In this document: positions 25,282 to 34,626 of the stretch, one piece after another | How positions within the stretch are numbered: the first letter of the stretch is position 1 | Layout: the number at the start of each line of letters is the position of its first letter | Source of the DNA: Pseudovibrio exalbescens | Lineage (GTDB): Bacteria; Pseudomonadota; Alphaproteobacteria; Rhizobiales; Stappiaceae | Length of the DNA: 64,000 bases | NCBI RefSeq assembly: GCF_028737195.1 | Contig: NZ_JAQZAJ010000005.1 | Coordinates: forward strand, 338,168 to 402,167 | Direction of reading: 5' to 3' | Notes under the pieces: model-generated | Databases searched by the model: none | What the model was told of the DNA's origin: nothing | Seen by the model: the letters and a program-made list of their open reading frames with translations, nothing else | Translations under genes and position numbers: made by a program

Positions 25282-28005
25282 ATGACCATCCGCAATCTGG
25301 ACAGCCTGTTCTGGCCCAAAGCCCTTGTTGTTGTGGGATCGCACCGCACCCCGGAAATACTGGCGCACAAGATGCTTCAAGGCATCATCGACAGCGGCTT
25401 TACCGGGTCCATCACAACGGTGGGTCTCGCCCCTTCACTTCTGCCGCAAGAACACGCCGATCGGTTCAAGTTCGCCAAGTCGGTTCGGGAATTGCCGCAC
25501 CCTGTCGACCTGCTGGTTTACATGGGCGACAAGGAGAGCGCTGCCGATGTCATCTCTGCTGCGGGAGAACATGGCGCGCGCGGTGCGTTGTTCCCCTCCA
25601 GCGGATTTGATGACTGGGAACCTCAAGACCTCCAACGCGTGCTGAATGCTGCCAAACCGTTCAACCTGCGCGTCCTTGGTCCCGGCAGTCTGGGCATGGC
25701 TGCCCCGCATGCGGGCTTTGCCGCCCTGCTGACCTCAGACCAGCCACTCAAGGGTGATCTGGCGCTGATTTCTCGCTCCGGCACCATCTTCAATGCCACC
25801 ATGGCTTGGGCGCGCTCCAGTTCTATTGGCTTCTCTGGCGTGGCCTCGCTGGGGCGCCGTGCAGATGTTGACGTCTCTGATCTGCTCGATTGGTTCGCTC
25901 AAGACTATCGAACCCGTGCGATCCTTGTGCATTTTGAAACCATCGAGAACCCACGCAAGTTCCTCTCCGCTGCCCGCGCCGCCGCCCGCTCCAAACCTGT
26001 TGTTGTGATCCGCTCGGGTGCCAGCCGTGACCGCAAGAGTTCCGGCCACACCCATGCAGCGCGTCTGGCCACACAAGACGCGGTGTATGACGCCGCGCTT
26101 CAACGCGCAGGCGTGCTGCGCGTGGACGACATCGGGGAGATGTTTGAGGCTGTTGAAACCATCAGCCGTGTCAAACCACCTGAAGGCAAGCGGCTTTCCA
26201 TAATCGCAAACGGCCGAACGCTGGCAACCATCGCCGCCGACCGTCTGAAAGCAGCAGGCGGCCAGTTGGCAACGATCAATGACGAAAGCCGCGAAAAGCT
26301 CGCCAGGCTGACGCGCATCGATGCCCATGCCGCCAACCCGGTCGTCCTGCGCGAGAATGCAAGTCCAGAGGAGTTCAAGGAGGGTATCGATACGCTGCTT
26401 GCCGACAAGAACTGTGACGGCGTTCTGGCAATCGCTGCCCCCACCGCCTTCGTGGACTTTACACAAATTGCCGAGGCCATCGCCAAGGCTGGCAAAGACC
26501 ACATGAAAGGCTACGGCAAGAAACGCGCCCTCATTGCCACGCTTGCCTGTGGCAACACCCTGCCTCGCGCGGCGCTTGATGAGGCAAAAGTTCCCTGTTA
26601 CGCGAGCCCTTCCGAGGCTATCGCCAGCTTCATGCACCTGATCCGCTATCGCGAGGTCAAAGAGCTGCTGATGTCGGCGCCTGAGAACATCGCAGCGGAC
26701 TTTACACCCAACCTGCGCCTTGCAAGGCAATCGGTGCAAGGCGCACTGCTGGAAAAGCAGCGTTGGCTCACGCCGTTGCAAACCCGCGATCTGCTGCGTG
26801 CCTATGGCATACCGCAGGTGCCGTTACATCTGGCGGCAACGATTGAAGAGGCTGTTATCGCGGCGCAGGATTTCCTGAAGGACTACACTCAGGTCGCGCT
26901 GAAAATCTCCAGTCCAGACCTGATTTTCAAATCGGATGTGGGCGGCGTTGTTCTGGGCCTCGAAACGGGCGAAGCCGTGCACAAAGCCGCAGATCAGATG
27001 CTCACCCGCCTGCAGGCACAGCACCCGACGGCCCGCATCACCGGCATTGAAATTCAGCCCATGATCGTTCGGCAAAACGGTGTTGAGCTTTATGTGGGCA
27101 TTGCGGATGATCCCGTGTTTGGCCCGGCCGTGGTTTTCGGCAAGGGTGGCACTTCCGTCGAGATTGTCGGTGACCGCGCTATCGATCTTGCGCCACTGGA
27201 CATGAACCTTGCTCGTGCCCTCATAGAGCGGACAGAAACGGCTAAACTGCTCAAGGGCTTCCGCAGCCGACCTGCGGTCAAGACCGATGAGATTGCGCGG
27301 CTTCTGGTGAAGCTCTCGCAGATCGCCATCGACTTTCCGGAGATCCGGGAACTGGATCTCAACCCTGTCGTGGCCGACGCTGACGGCCTGATCGCGCTCG
27401 ACGCGCGCGTTGCCGTTCAGCCGCCGCACCAGCGCCCGGGCCGTCAGGGCGCCTCACGCATGGCGATCACGCCCTATCCGAAAGAATGGGAACTGCGTGA
27501 CAACCTGAAGGATGGCTCTCCCATCTTCATTCGCCCGCTGAGGCCGGAGGATCAGGGGGCTCTGCTGGAGTTCTTCAAGCACGTGACCCAAGAGGACATG
27601 CGCCTGCGGTTCTTCTCCCCAATCAAGGAGTTCAACCAGCCGTTCCTTGCCCGCCTTGTGCAGCTTGACTATGCCCGCGCCATGGCATTCGGCGCTTTTC
27701 GCCCCGACACTGGCGAGATGTTGGGTGTCGTGCGCATTCACGCCAACCCCGATCACACAGAGGGTGAATACGCGGTGATGGTCCAGTCGGGCATGAAAGG
27801 GCAAGGCTTGGGCTGGCTTTTGATGCGCCTGATGATCCGCTACGCCAAAGCCGATGGCATTGACATCATCAAAGGGGAAGTCCTTCGTGAGAACTCCACA
27901 ATGTTGGAGATGTGCCGCAGCCTCGGCTTTAACATCAAGCGCTCACTGGATGACGACGCTCTGACCATCGTCACCTTGGATACCCACGCCGACAACTCTC
28001 TCTAG
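25282..28005 (+). CDS. Pat-like protein: NDP-forming acyl-CoA ligase domains fused to GNAT acetyltransferase
   Basis: 907 residues, the size of PatZ/Pat lysine acetyltransferases. In order: CoA-binding domain (about 5-130, FWPKALVVVGSHRTPE), CoA-ligase domains (about 150-440, with HTHAARLATQDAVYDAALQRAG near 255), an ATP-grasp domain (about 480-700, IPQVPLHLAATIEEAV, VALKISSPDLIFKSDVGGV), and a GNAT domain (about 735-900) with the acetyl-CoA loop MKGQGLGWLL. Salmonella Pat acetylates and silences acetyl-CoA synthetase. A histidine sits at about the position of the phosphohistidine of ADP-forming ligases, so ligase activity cannot be excluded. GGAGCG precedes the ATG. Confidence 0.9.
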   Translation: MTIRNLDSLFWPKALVVVGSHRTPEILAHKMLQGIIDSGFTGSITTVGLAPSLLPQEHADRFKFAKSVRELPHPVDLLVYMGDKESAADVISAAGEHGARGALFPSSGFDDWEPQDLQRVLNAAKPFNLRVLGPGSLGMAAPHAGFAALLTSDQPLKGDLALISRSGTIFNATMAWARSSSIGFSGVASLGRRADVDVSDLLDWFAQDYRTRAILVHFETIENPRKFLSAARAAARSKPVVVIRSGASRDRKSSGHTHAARLATQDAVYDAALQRAGVLRVDDIGEMFEAVETISRVKPPEGKRLSIIANGRTLATIAADRLKAAGGQLATINDESREKLARLTRIDAHAANPVVLRENASPEEFKEGIDTLLADKNCDGVLAIAAPTAFVDFTQIAEAIAKAGKDHMKGYGKKRALIATLACGNTLPRAALDEAKVPCYASPSEAIASFMHLIRYREVKELLMSAPENIAADFTPNLRLARQSVQGALLEKQRWLTPLQTRDLLRAYGIPQVPLHLAATIEEAVIAAQDFLKDYTQVALKISSPDLIFKSDVGGVVLGLETGEAVHKAADQMLTRLQAQHPTARITGIEIQPMIVRQNGVELYVGIADDPVFGPAVVFGKGGTSVEIVGDRAIDLAPLDMNLARALIERTETAKLLKGFRSRPAVKTDEIARLLVKLSQIAIDFPEIRELDLNPVVADADGLIALDARVAVQPPHQRPGRQGASRMAITPYPKEWELRDNLKDGSPIFIRPLRPEDQGALLEFFKHVTQEDMRLRFFSPIKEFNQPFLARLVQLDYARAMAFGAFRPDTGEMLGVVRIHANPDHTEGEYAVMVQSGMKGQGLGWLLMRLMIRYAKADGIDIIKGEVLRENSTMLEMCRSLGFNIKRSLDDDALTIVTLDTHADNSL

Positions 28006-28010
28006 GGCAG

Positions 28011-29681
28011 TCAGGCCTTCTGGCTTTCCTCCCGGATGGCCGTCAGCGACTTCACTGGTGTGATGGCTTCCGGGTCGAGCAGCAGATGGAGGAGCGCAGG
28101 CCTGTTTCCAGCCGCCGCTTGCTCAAACGCAGGTCCGAACTCTTCAGCACTGCGGATTGTTGCCGAGTAGAAGCCATAGGCCTCAGCTATGCGGGCGAAT
28201 GCCGGGTTCTGCAGCGTGGTCGCGCTGACCCGACCCGGATACTCCCGCTCTTGATGCATGCGAATAGTGCCGTAAATCCCGTTGTCGACCACGATAACAA
28301 TGATATTGGCATTCTCCTGAGCCGCCGTCCCCAGCTCCTGCATGGTCATCTGAAGGCAGCCGTCCCCTGCAAAGCAGAGAACCATACGCTCCTTGTGCTT
28401 CAGCTTGCCTGCAATTGCTGCGGGCAGGCCGTATCCCATGGAGCCGGAGGTTGGCGCAAGCTGCGATCCATACGTGCGGAAGCGATGGAAGCGGTGCACC
28501 CACGTGGCGTAGTTGCCTGCGCCATTAGCAATGATGGCATCATCCGGGAGATTGTTTTCCAGCCAGTCCACCACTTGTGCCATCTGCAGGTCACCCGGCA
28601 CCTCCGGCCGTGCACCCGACCACGCGAGATAATCCTGATGAGCCGCTTCGCGGTGGGCGGACCACGCAGGCGCAACTGACGGTCTCAGGTCTTCCAGCAT
28701 GCTGGCAAATGCAAGCGGCGAGGCATTGATGGCTAACGTTGGTGCGTACACCCGACCCAACTCTTCCGGACCCGGATGGACATGAACCAGCTTTTGCTGC
28801 GGCACAGGGATTTCCAACAGCGTGTAGGACTGACTGGCCATTTCGGAGAGAATGTCGCCAACAACCAGCAGCAGATCCGCCTGCTCTACCCGCGACTTCA
28901 GCTTCGGGTTGATGCCAATGCCCACGTCACCGGCATAGTTGGGATGAAGGTGGTCGAAGAGCATTTGGCGGCGGAACGCAACAGCCACTGGCAGATCATA
29001 GCGCTCAGCAAAGCGGGTCAGCTGATCGCGCGCAGTTTCTGTCCAGCGGGAGCCGCCGATGATCACCATCGGGTTCCTTGCTGCCTTCAGCATCATGTCC
29101 AGATCTGCCATCTGCTGGGCAGAAGGGTAGCTTTCTACAGGCTGCATCATGGGCGCGACTTGTGCATGCACCTCTTCCACCAGCATGTCTTCCGGCAGCG
29201 CCAGAACCACTGGTCCAGGCCGACCGGATGTGGCCACATGATAGGCTCTGGAGATGAATTCCGGAACGCGTGCGGCGTGGTCGATCTCAGCCACCCACTT
29301 GGCCATACCGCCGAACATCTGCCGGTAGTTCACTTCCTGAAACGCATCCCGCTCGCGCATACCGGTCTCAATCTGCCCAACGAAAAGGATCATGGGCGTT
29401 GCATCCTGCTGCGCGACATGAACGCCTGCGGCCGCGTTGGTTGCGCCCGGCCCGCGGGTGACCATGCAGATGCCGGGCCGCCCGGTAAGCTTGCCATAGG
29501 CCTCGGCCATCATGGCTGCGCCGCCCTCTTGTCGGCAAACAGTCACCGGGATCTGGCTGTCGTAAAGCCCATCCAACACGGCGAGGTAGCTCTCCCCCGG
29601 CACACAGAACACGCGTTCTGCGCCTTGCGCCTCCAACGCTTCAACAATGAGCTGACCACCGGTTTTTTTCTTGAGTTCCAT
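28011..29681 (-). CDS. Thiamine-pyrophosphate enzyme of the acetolactate synthase family
   Basis: 556 residues with the three domains of TPP-dependent decarboxylases. The N-terminal pyrimidine-binding domain has the catalytic Glu52 in CRQEGGAAMMAEAYGKLTG and the MVTRGPGATNA motif. A central domain follows (PMVIIGGSRWTETARDQL), and the C-terminal TPP domain has GDGCLQMTMQELGTAAQEN and IVVDNGIYG. It resembles IlvB-like proteins, but no regulatory small subunit (IlvN) gene is next to it, so a role outside valine synthesis is likely. It converges with the Pat-like gene with only 5 bp between stops. The exact substrate is unknown. Confidence 0.88.
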   Translation of the reverse strand: MELKKKTGGQLIVEALEAQGAERVFCVPGESYLAVLDGLYDSQIPVTVCRQEGGAAMMAEAYGKLTGRPGICMVTRGPGATNAAAGVHVAQQDATPMILFVGQIETGMRERDAFQEVNYRQMFGGMAKWVAEIDHAARVPEFISRAYHVATSGRPGPVVLALPEDMLVEEVHAQVAPMMQPVESYPSAQQMADLDMMLKAARNPMVIIGGSRWTETARDQLTRFAERYDLPVAVAFRRQMLFDHLHPNYAGDVGIGINPKLKSRVEQADLLLVVGDILSEMASQSYTLLEIPVPQQKLVHVHPGPEELGRVYAPTLAINASPLAFASMLEDLRPSVAPAWSAHREAAHQDYLAWSGARPEVPGDLQMAQVVDWLENNLPDDAIIANGAGNYATWVHRFHRFRTYGSQLAPTSGSMGYGLPAAIAGKLKHKERMVLCFAGDGCLQMTMQELGTAAQENANIIVIVVDNGIYGTIRMHQEREYPGRVSATTLQNPAFARIAEAYGFYSATIRSAEEFGPAFEQAAAGNRPALLHLLLDPEAITPVKSLTAIREESQKA

Positions 29682-29932
29682 TCAGGGGCTCCACGGGCAT
29701 TTGCGTAGGTTTGTTTCGGTGTAAGCTATGCGCGTTCGTTTCGCTTTGAAACCGGAAAGCCGTTGTGGGTTCATTCCCATATGGAATGATGCAAAATCAC
29801 ATTGAGACTTCTTTCGCGGTTGCGGAATCGCAGATGGCCAGTACACCTGAAAGCAGCAGAACCCTCAATCAAAACGGGTAACCACACCAGCACATGGTTC
29901 AGGGCCACCCCCTCACCGGAAAGGCGTAGAGA

Positions 29933-31477
29933 ATGAAAGATCCTCACACCGTCCGCGACCAGTCCGAGGCCTTTGCCCTTATGGAAGCCCCGGAGACGCA
30001 CGGTGGGTGTCCGGTCAAACGGATCGATACTCATGCGAACGTCGTCTTTCTTGCGGGAAAGAACGCCTACAAGATGAAACGAGCGGTCAAGTACCCCTTC
30101 CTCGACTATTCCACGCTCGAAAAACGCCGTTACGCCTGTGGCCGCGAAATTGAGTTGAACCGCCAGTACGCTCCAGAGATTTACCTCGGCGTGGTTCCGT
30201 TGACCCGAGAGGCCAACGGAACACTTGCGCTGAATGGATCAGGCACCCCCGAAGAATGGGTGGTTCACATGCTGCGTTTTGACGAAAGCCAAGGCCTTGA
30301 CCTCATCGCAACCGAACGCGGCATTGATGACAAACTGTCTGAGGACCTCGCGCGCCTGATGGCCCGCGCTCATGCTGCTGCTGCGCCCTCTGATGCCGCG
30401 CGCTGGATTGCGGACCTCAGGAACTATGTGGAACAGAACCGCGAGGCATTCAGTGAGTTCCCGCAGTTTTTTCCCAAAGATCTGGCGGAGGAGCTCTACC
30501 GCAGAGCCTGTGCCGAGCATGACCGCATTGCCCCGCTCCTGAAGAAAAGGGGAGAACAGGGATACATTCGCCTTACCCATGGCGATGCGCACCTGTCCAA
30601 CATCGTGCTTATTGATGGAGAGCCGAAGCTGTTTGATGCCGTAGAGTTTGACGACATCATCGCAACGGGAGATGTGCTATACGATCTGGCATACCTGCTT
30701 CTCGACTTGTGGGAGCGGGAGGAAACCCGCGCTGCAAACCGTGTTTTGAACCGCTATCTCGTTGTCACGCACCGGGACGACGACCTGTCTGCCCTCACCT
30801 TCCTTCCATTTTTCATGATGATGCGCGCGGCAATCCGGGCCAAGGTTGTGGCCGCTGCAAGCCTGCACAAGACCGGCAAAGACAAGAGCGATGCGGAGGA
30901 AAGCGCCAGCAAGTACTTCCGCATTGCCTTTGAGGCACTGAGCACAGAGCCTGCCCGCTTGGTGGGTATTGGCGGGCTTTCCGGCACCGGAAAAACAACG
31001 GTTGCTCGCGGCGTCGCGCCCTTTATCGGGGCCATGCCCGGCGCGGTGCACATCCGCACGGATGTGGAACGCAAGCTACTGCTGGGTTTGCAAGAGACCC
31101 AACAGGCCCCGGCAGAGACCTACAGCAAAGAGGTTTCGGATCAGGTCTACGCACAGGTCTACCGCAAGGCCGCAGCCGTTCTTGCCACCGGACATTCCGT
31201 GGTGGTGGATGGCGTTTTTGCCGCTCCAGAAGAACGGGAAAAACTGGCGGAAATCGCACAATCGGCTGGTGCCAGCTTTTCAGGTATTTGGCTTGAAGCA
31301 CCTATGGATGTGAAAGAGAGTCGCGTCACCGACCGAAAAGGCGACGCATCCGATGCAAATGCAGCAGTTGTGCGTGCTCAGGAAGGCTACGTAACCGGAG
31401 AAATCAGTTGGACGAAAGTAGATGGCTCAGCTCCTGCAATTGATGTGCAACTTCAAGTGCTTGAGGTCTTGATTTAG
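29933..31477 (+). CDS. Two-domain protein: aminoglycoside phosphotransferase-like plus P-loop ATPase/kinase
   Basis: 514 residues. The N-terminal domain (about 1-320) is an APH/choline-kinase-like fold with the catalytic loop YIRLTHGDAHLSNIVLIDGE (near 210) and FDAVEFDDI as the metal-binding Asp. The C-terminal domain (about 340-514) is a P-loop kinase with GGLSGTGKTTVARGVAP at about 347. The same fusion is widespread in proteobacteria and has no established substrate. GGAAAGG lies eight bases before the ATG. It is divergent from the TPP enzyme across 251 bp and precedes the feo genes by 160 bp. Confidence 0.85.
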   Translation: MKDPHTVRDQSEAFALMEAPETHGGCPVKRIDTHANVVFLAGKNAYKMKRAVKYPFLDYSTLEKRRYACGREIELNRQYAPEIYLGVVPLTREANGTLALNGSGTPEEWVVHMLRFDESQGLDLIATERGIDDKLSEDLARLMARAHAAAAPSDAARWIADLRNYVEQNREAFSEFPQFFPKDLAEELYRRACAEHDRIAPLLKKRGEQGYIRLTHGDAHLSNIVLIDGEPKLFDAVEFDDIIATGDVLYDLAYLLLDLWEREETRAANRVLNRYLVVTHRDDDLSALTFLPFFMMMRAAIRAKVVAAASLHKTGKDKSDAEESASKYFRIAFEALSTEPARLVGIGGLSGTGKTTVARGVAPFIGAMPGAVHIRTDVERKLLLGLQETQQAPAETYSKEVSDQVYAQVYRKAAAVLATGHSVVVDGVFAAPEEREKLAEIAQSAGASFSGIWLEAPMDVKESRVTDRKGDASDANAAVVRAQEGYVTGEISWTKVDGSAPAIDVQLQVLEVLI

Positions 31478-31551
31478 CCCTGCGCTCTACTTTGTAACCG
31501 TTCCAAACGATTGAAATGTAAGGGTTTTCCGTCTGTGACAACCTAGCACTT

Positions 31552-31565
31552 TTGATAATTATCAA
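31552..31565 (+). promoter_or_regulatory. FNR-type (or Fur-type) palindrome upstream of feoA
   Basis: TTGATAATTATCAA matches TTGAT-N4-ATCAA exactly and lies 72 bp before the feoA ATG. Its TGATAATTATCA core also resembles Fur recognition sequences, so the regulator is not certain from sequence alone. Confidence 0.6.
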
Positions 31566-31582
31566 TGCGAATGGTTCGCATT
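31564..31582 (+). promoter_or_regulatory. Perfect inverted repeat upstream of feoA, candidate iron-responsive operator
   Basis: AATGCGAA-TGG-TTCGCATT, 8-bp arms with a 3-bp spacer, overlapping the end of the adjacent palindrome by two bases and ending 55 bp before feoA. Its position in the likely promoter region suggests repression by an iron regulator (Fur, Irr or similar). Confidence 0.55.
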
Positions 31583-31637
31583 AGCAGTCCATTGAGGTCA
31601 ACTAGACTGCACCTTTTCACCTTCGGAGACACACTCC

Positions 31638-31943
31638 ATGCAAAGGCAAGTGACCAATGCCTTGGCGCCAACCCATGACGCTCAAGAACATAATCCAGCT
31701 GCCCACAGCTCCCCCAGCCTCACCTGGCTGAGCGATGCTCCTTTAAACACCGAGGTTCGCATCACTCGCCTCGGCCACAGTCGGCAAGAAGCACTTCACT
31801 TGCGCAGCCTCGGCCTTTCGGAAAAGCAGGCGCTGACTGTCTTGCGAGGCCGAAACACAGAACCACGCATCATCGCCAGTGGTGCAAATCGCGTTGCTTT
31901 GGGCGTTGATCTGGCGCGCACCATTAAAGTAGAGGTCGCCTGA
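31638..31943 (+). CDS. feoA: Ferrous iron transport protein A (FeoA)
   Basis: 101 residues. The C-terminal two thirds form the SH3-like FeoA domain (EVRITRLGHSRQEALHLRSLGLSEKQALTVL, ANRVALGVDLARTIKVEVA). The N-terminal 35 residues are an unusual polar extension. FeoA is a small cytoplasmic protein needed with FeoB for ferrous iron uptake. The feoB start codon lies 2 bp after its stop. Expression is probably controlled by the paired palindromes upstream. Confidence 0.9.
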   Translation: MQRQVTNALAPTHDAQEHNPAAHSSPSLTWLSDAPLNTEVRITRLGHSRQEALHLRSLGLSEKQALTVLRGRNTEPRIIASGANRVALGVDLARTIKVEVA

Positions 31944-31945
31944 TC

Positions 31946-34297
31946 ATGGGATGTCACGACACAACCGTCACCGAGGTTCCGGAAAACGCGCAACATGTGT
32001 TGCTGCTCGGCACGGCCAACTCCGGCAAAAGCTCGCTCTTCAACCTTCTAACAGGCAATCAGCAGACAGTCGGCAACTGGCCGGGTGTAACCGTTGACAA
32101 GAAAAGCGGTTTGGCGCGCCACAACGGCCAGGTCTTCAACATTGTTGACCTGCCCGGTGTTGCGAGCCTTGCCAGTGACCATACCGAGCGCTTGGATGAA
32201 ACAATCACACGGCAAGTGCTGCTGGAGAGCCCGGCCTCAACGCTTGTGGTCACAATCGACCCCTTGAGCCCCGAGCGCGCGCTTTCAATCTTGCTGCAAG
32301 GCCTGCATTACGGTCTGCCAACCATTGGCGTTTTGACCAAGGCAGATATGTGGCCAGAGGAAGAAGCCGTAGCTGGCGCCAATCGCCTCGCCGCCAATCT
32401 CGGTATTCCGGTGCTTGCTGTTTCCGCCAATACGGGCGCAGGCCGCGAGGCCCTGTTGGCGACCCTAGCCGATGCGGCGGGCAACAAGGTTTGCCTCAAA
32501 GATCCAGCTGTTACACTTCCATCGGTTGATGTGCAGGTAACCGAGCTGGAGAAGTTCATAACCTCAAATGAGCAGATCAAACCTCGCCGGGCCCGCGCGC
32601 TTTCCTATCGCTTGCTGGAAGGCGACAAATTGGCCAGCACAATGGTCAGCGCTAAAACGCGTCACAAGGCTCAAGAGCTGATCATCTCCTACGAAGAGCA
32701 GACAGAAAACGCACTGAACTTCGACATTGCGGATGCCTACTATACCCGTGCATTCGAGCTGGACCGGGTGCTTGATTTGCCAGACCCGGCCTCTGTGCGC
32801 TACGTCTCCGACAAGCTGGACTCCATTGCCCTTTCCTCTTGGTTTGGCGTCCCGGTGTTTATGGCGGTGATGTACGCCATGTTCTTCATCGCAATCAGTT
32901 TTTCCGGCCCGTTCATCGACTTCTTTGACGGCATTGGCGATGCATTCTTCGTCCAGACCCCCGCACTTGCCCTTGAGACCCTCGGCCTCGGCGGCGGTAT
33001 GCTGGAAACAATTGTTCTTGCCATTGGCGGCGGTGTGCAGACTGTTCTCACATTCATACCGGTCGTGGGCCTGCTGTTTCTGTGTCAGGTGTTCCTTGAG
33101 CAGAGCGGCTACATGGCCCGTGCCGCTGTTGTGATGGACCGCTTGATGCGCAAGCTTGGCTTGCCGGGCAAGGCCTTCCTGCCCATGATCCTCGGGTTTG
33201 GCTGTACCGTTCCCGCCGTTATTGCCACCCGCAGTTTGGAAAACCGCCGGGAGCGCATCATGAGCGCCATGATGACGCCGTTCATGTCTTGCGGCGCGCG
33301 CCTTCCGGTCTATGCGCTTTTTGCAGCGGCATTCTTTGCAGACAACGGCCAGAACATTGTTTTCCTGCTCTATCTGATGGGTATTGCAGTGGCGATCTTT
33401 ACCGGCCTTGTCCTGAGCACCACAGTGTTTCCGGGAGAGCGCTCCGCCCTTGCTATTGAACTACCCACCTATCAGCTGCCGGACTGGACCTCCCTTTTCC
33501 GGATCGTCTGGGCGCGCCTTTACATGTTCATCATGAGCGCGGGCCGCGTGATCGTGATGATGGTTGCCGTACTCGCTGTGCTGAACTCCGTCAGCTTCGA
33601 CGGCTCCACCGGGAACGAGAGCAACGGAACCTCCGTACTGGCAGTAACCTCCAAGGCCGTCACCCCTGTTCTTAGCCCCTTGGGCATCACTGAGGACAAC
33701 TGGCAGGCAACTGTTGGACTTGTTACCGGCATTTTCGCCAAGGAAGCCTTGGTGGGCACCTTGCAAGAACTCTACGTCGAACCGGCAGCCGAAGAAGAAG
33801 CCGGTGGCCCAGCGCCTCTGGAAGCGTTGGCAGGGGCGTTCGACGCCCTGTCAGGTGGGCTGATGGACCTGAGCGCCGCTGCGCTTGATCCGCTCGGAAT
33901 CAGCGTTGGCGACATCTCAAGTGAGCAGGTTGCTGCCGATGAACTGGAAGTGGATGCAGCGGTTTTTGCTTCCCTTCGTGCGCATTTCGACGGTCAGGTC
34001 GGAGCCTTCGCGTTCATGGTTGCAGTGCTGCTTTACATGCCCTGCGCTGCAGCAGTGGCCGCTATCTGGCGTGAAATTGGCCGCGAATGGACGCTGTTTG
34101 CCGTGGCGTGGACCAGCCTGCTTGCCTACTCAGGGTCCACGATCACCTATCAAATCGGCACCTTTGCCAGACATCCGGGAAGTTCCCTAGTTTGGATATT
34201 GGGGCTTGTATCTTTGATCGCCATGGTGATTATCGCGAGCAAATATTTCGTCCGAACGGGTGCAGACGAGGTGAGACTGGCGACCACGACAGGGTAG
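31946..34297 (+). CDS. feoB: Ferrous iron transporter FeoB
   Basis: 783 residues. The N-terminal G domain has the P-loop GTANSGKSS (22-30), NWPGVTVDKKSG and DLPGVASL (G3). The G4 motif reads TKAD rather than the usual NxxD. The membrane part carries the conserved cores CQVFLEQSGYMARAAVVMDRLMRKLGLPGKAFLPMILGFGCTVPA-like blocks and FMSCGARLPVYALF, both typical of FeoB. It moves Fe2+ across the inner membrane. It is flanked by feoA (2 bp) and a FeoC-like gene (3 bp), one operon. A linker near residues 610-680 is rich in Ala, Glu and Asp. Confidence 0.95.
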   Translation: MGCHDTTVTEVPENAQHVLLLGTANSGKSSLFNLLTGNQQTVGNWPGVTVDKKSGLARHNGQVFNIVDLPGVASLASDHTERLDETITRQVLLESPASTLVVTIDPLSPERALSILLQGLHYGLPTIGVLTKADMWPEEEAVAGANRLAANLGIPVLAVSANTGAGREALLATLADAAGNKVCLKDPAVTLPSVDVQVTELEKFITSNEQIKPRRARALSYRLLEGDKLASTMVSAKTRHKAQELIISYEEQTENALNFDIADAYYTRAFELDRVLDLPDPASVRYVSDKLDSIALSSWFGVPVFMAVMYAMFFIAISFSGPFIDFFDGIGDAFFVQTPALALETLGLGGGMLETIVLAIGGGVQTVLTFIPVVGLLFLCQVFLEQSGYMARAAVVMDRLMRKLGLPGKAFLPMILGFGCTVPAVIATRSLENRRERIMSAMMTPFMSCGARLPVYALFAAAFFADNGQNIVFLLYLMGIAVAIFTGLVLSTTVFPGERSALAIELPTYQLPDWTSLFRIVWARLYMFIMSAGRVIVMMVAVLAVLNSVSFDGSTGNESNGTSVLAVTSKAVTPVLSPLGITEDNWQATVGLVTGIFAKEALVGTLQELYVEPAAEEEAGGPAPLEALAGAFDALSGGLMDLSAAALDPLGISVGDISSEQVAADELEVDAAVFASLRAHFDGQVGAFAFMVAVLLYMPCAAAVAAIWREIGREWTLFAVAWTSLLAYSGSTITYQIGTFARHPGSSLVWILGLVSLIAMVIIASKYFVRTGADEVRLATTTG

Positions 34298-34300
34298 TAC

Positions 34301-34531
34301 ATGCTCGGTAAAGTAAAAAAAACAATCGCAAAAACAGGGTACGCGACATCGTCAGATGTCGCGGAAGCCTTGAATGTTGCTGAGGATTTTGCACAGGCGA
34401 TGCTCGATCGACTTGAAAGCATCGGTCAGGTCTACAAGGTTACATGCGGCGCGTGCACGGCGTGCCCTACCGCTCAAAAACCTGGTTACACGACCCTTCC
34501 CAGACCGCCTGTCAGAACCTGCGCGGAATAA
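34301..34531 (+). CDS. FeoC-like small winged-helix protein
   Basis: 76 residues. A winged-helix-like N-terminal part (VKKTIAKTGYATSSDVAEALNVAEDFAQAMLDRLESIGQV-like region) is followed by CGACTAC (C49, C52, C55) and a fourth cysteine, C74, near the C-terminus. This cysteine set in a short protein after feoB matches FeoC, which binds an Fe-S cluster and modulates FeoB in some enterobacteria. The gene starts 3 bp after feoB. The call rests on position, size and cysteine pattern. Confidence 0.75.
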   Translation: MLGKVKKTIAKTGYATSSDVAEALNVAEDFAQAMLDRLESIGQVYKVTCGACTACPTAQKPGYTTLPRPPVRTCAE

Positions 34532-34626
34532 GTACCTTAAAAATCAGAGGCACCAAACTGCGGGTTCCCTAAGATCAGTCATGGCGTCATAGTCCCATTC
34601 AGAAAAACAACTGGATGTGCAGAGCC

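Noticed and set aside
25735..26781. 348-residue open frame on the minus strand
   Set aside because: Antisense to the Pat-like gene; its open state follows from the codon bias of the real gene.
28776..29708. 310-residue open frame on the plus strand
   Set aside because: Antisense to the TPP enzyme, whose motifs are unmistakable; no recognisable domain.
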